DNA of 64,000 bases, taken from the NCBI RefSeq assembly GCF_002019635.1, contig NZ_KV917371.1, positions 1,178,001 to 1,242,000 on the forward strand, read 5' to 3'. A model generated the notes under the pieces. That model saw only the letters and a list, made by a program, of their open reading frames with translations, did not search any database and was not told the origin of the DNA. The translations under genes and the position numbers were made by a program. Origin of the DNA: Metabacillus halosaccharovorans. GTDB lineage: Bacteria; Bacillota; Bacilli; Bacillales; Bacillaceae. Positions 63,043 through 64,000 of this stretch are shown here, one piece after another; within the stretch, counting starts at the first letter, position 1, and each line of letters starts with the position of its first letter.

Positions 63043-63864
63043 ATGGAAAATAAAGACTGGCTATTAACTGAGCTAAAAACAATAGAAAAATGGGAGCAGG
63101 ATCAGAAAGGAATATTTTTTTGGGAGAAAATTGGCAGACTTCCATTTAAACTATTAGATAAAATTACACCGGCATTTATCCAAAAGAAAATAGGTGTTCT
63201 TCTAGATGAACTGGGACAATTCGTACAAACTGGCGGTCAATATTTAACACAAGAAAAATTAATCTTAAAAAGGCTTCAGAAACAATCGAATCAACACCAA
63301 GAGCTGACTATACAAGATATCGCCTCCCTCCCTCTGTCAACTATGGATGAGATTAGTGATCAATTAAAAACGAATCGAGGAAACCTCGCTACCATTCAGG
63401 GGGCAACAACAGGTGTTGGAGGAATTTTCACCCTTGCCATTGATATCCCTGTCTTATTGGGTCTGTCGCTGAAAACATTGCAGGAAATTGCCATTACATA
63501 TGGCTACGATCCTAAAGATCGAGACGAACGTATCTTCATTGTAAAATGCCTGCAGTTTTCTTCTGCTGATATTGTTGGAAAACAGGCCATTTTAAATGAA
63601 TTATCTTCTTTTTATAAAAGAAAAGAAGTAACAAATAACGAAATGATTTCACAGCTCCAAGGATGGCGTGAGGTTGTCTATACGTACCGCGATCAATTCG
63701 GCTGGAAAAAGCTGTTGCAAATGGTTCCCATTGCAGGAATTTTATTTGGAGCGATTACAAACCGCTCTATGATCAATGATTTATCAGAAGTAGGTATTAT
63801 GTTGTATCGAAAACGAAGAATTCTGGAAAAACTTAATGAAAACGAAAAGGAGCTAGCTGAATGA
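63043..63864 (+). CDS. EcsC family protein
   Basis: About 273 residues. The body matches the EcsC family: LPFKLLDKITPAFIQKKIG, TTGVGGIFTLAIDIPVLLGL (hydrophobic, Gly-rich), LQEIAITYGYDPKDRDERIF and LLQMVPIAGILFGAITNRSM. It is likely membrane-associated through the two hydrophobic segments. EcsC in B. subtilis accompanies the EcsAB ABC transporter, but this is a separate paralogue with no transporter nearby. Function is unknown. The ATG at 63043 or a TTG at 63037 could start; the RBS (AAAAGG) is weak for both. Confidence 0.88.
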   Translation: MENKDWLLTELKTIEKWEQDQKGIFFWEKIGRLPFKLLDKITPAFIQKKIGVLLDELGQFVQTGGQYLTQEKLILKRLQKQSNQHQELTIQDIASLPLSTMDEISDQLKTNRGNLATIQGATTGVGGIFTLAIDIPVLLGLSLKTLQEIAITYGYDPKDRDERIFIVKCLQFSSADIVGKQAILNELSSFYKRKEVTNNEMISQLQGWREVVYTYRDQFGWKKLLQMVPIAGILFGAITNRSMINDLSEVGIMLYRKRRILEKLNENEKELAE

Positions 63865-63883
63865 TTATCGGCTAGCTTTTTTT
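63851..63883 (+). terminator. EcsC gene terminator overlapping its 3' end
   Basis: AGCTAGC (63851-63857) pairs with GCTAGCT (63871-63877) and is followed by seven T. The stop codon lies in the loop. Confidence 0.75.
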
Positions 63884-63920
63884 ACTTTAAGAAAGTTTAA
63901 CTATATTAAAGGATTAAAGG

Positions 63921-63974
63921 ATAAGAAAAGACATCGACTTCCGCCATTCTTGGCGGTAAGTTGTGTTTTTCTAA
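63921..63974. repeat. Short hairpin repeat, family C copy 2
   Basis: Core stem CCGCCA-TTCT-TGGCGG with poly-A and poly-T arms. It is the inverted, nearly identical counterpart of 30674-30728. It lies in the noncoding end of the window. Confidence 0.8.
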
Positions 63975-64000
63975 GAAAATACCTTTTCATTCCGATCAAT

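Overview
The window reads as a chromosomal segment of an endospore-forming, low-GC Gram-positive of the Bacillaceae. Gene order follows the Bacillus subtilis prfA-racA-tdk-rpmE-rho-murA-fbaA-spo0F-pyrG-rpoE-fadF-argS-speEB-pbpG-ywhD-ywfO-rsfA backbone, and sporulation genes (racA, spo0F, pbpG, rsfA, a YhcN/YlaJ-type lipoprotein) are spread along it. No rRNA, tRNA, CRISPR array or intact transposase was found.

Layout. 1-16.2 kb: 5' end of prfA, a VOC protein, racA, a lipoprotein, a 2044-residue LPXTA-anchored lamin-tail/metallophosphoesterase protein, tdk, rpmE, rho, murA, fbaA, spo0F and ywjG. 16.2-34 kb: an accessory block lying where B. subtilis has ywjG next to pyrG. It holds a cell-wall-anchored GH5 cellulase, a chemoreceptor, a GH1 beta-glucosidase, a LacI regulator, a sugar ABC importer without its ATPase, a decayed group II intron, a class D-type sortase with an acidic LPXTA protein, a PL1 pectate lyase and a second LacI paralogue. 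34-48 kb: pyrG with a CTP-sensing leader, rpoE (delta), and a fatty/branched-acid degradation run (icmF, tetR, acdA, mmgC-like, hbd, thiolase, fadF). 48-64 kb: clsB-like, uvsE, argS, ywiB, a CAP protein, speB, speE, pbpG, ywhD, ywhC, ywgA, ywfO, a DUF1450 gene, rsfA and an EcsC-family gene.

How it works together. Five copies of a LacI-type palindrome (consensus GAAACCGGTTTC) stand before the importer operon (three copies), the chemoreceptor and the cellulase, so sensing, surface hydrolysis, uptake and intracellular cleavage of cello-oligosaccharides look like one regulon. The sortase probably anchors the cellulase (LPNTA), the giant phosphoesterase (LPDTA) and the acidic protein (LPKTA). The fatty-acid genes carry FadR-like operators and one full-consensus CcpA cre site.

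The intergenic DNA is unusually rich in dispersed structured repeats: a roughly 115-190 bp element with compensatory stem changes between copies (family A), a GC-rich element (B), a short hairpin element (C), GGGACAGG-type double palindromes (D), a MITE-like element with 12-bp perfect inverted ends (E), and two arrays of exactly 20-bp period between convergent genes. These, and the operator placed inside a terminator hairpin, are the least conventional features. All calls come from reading the sequence; no database search was run.
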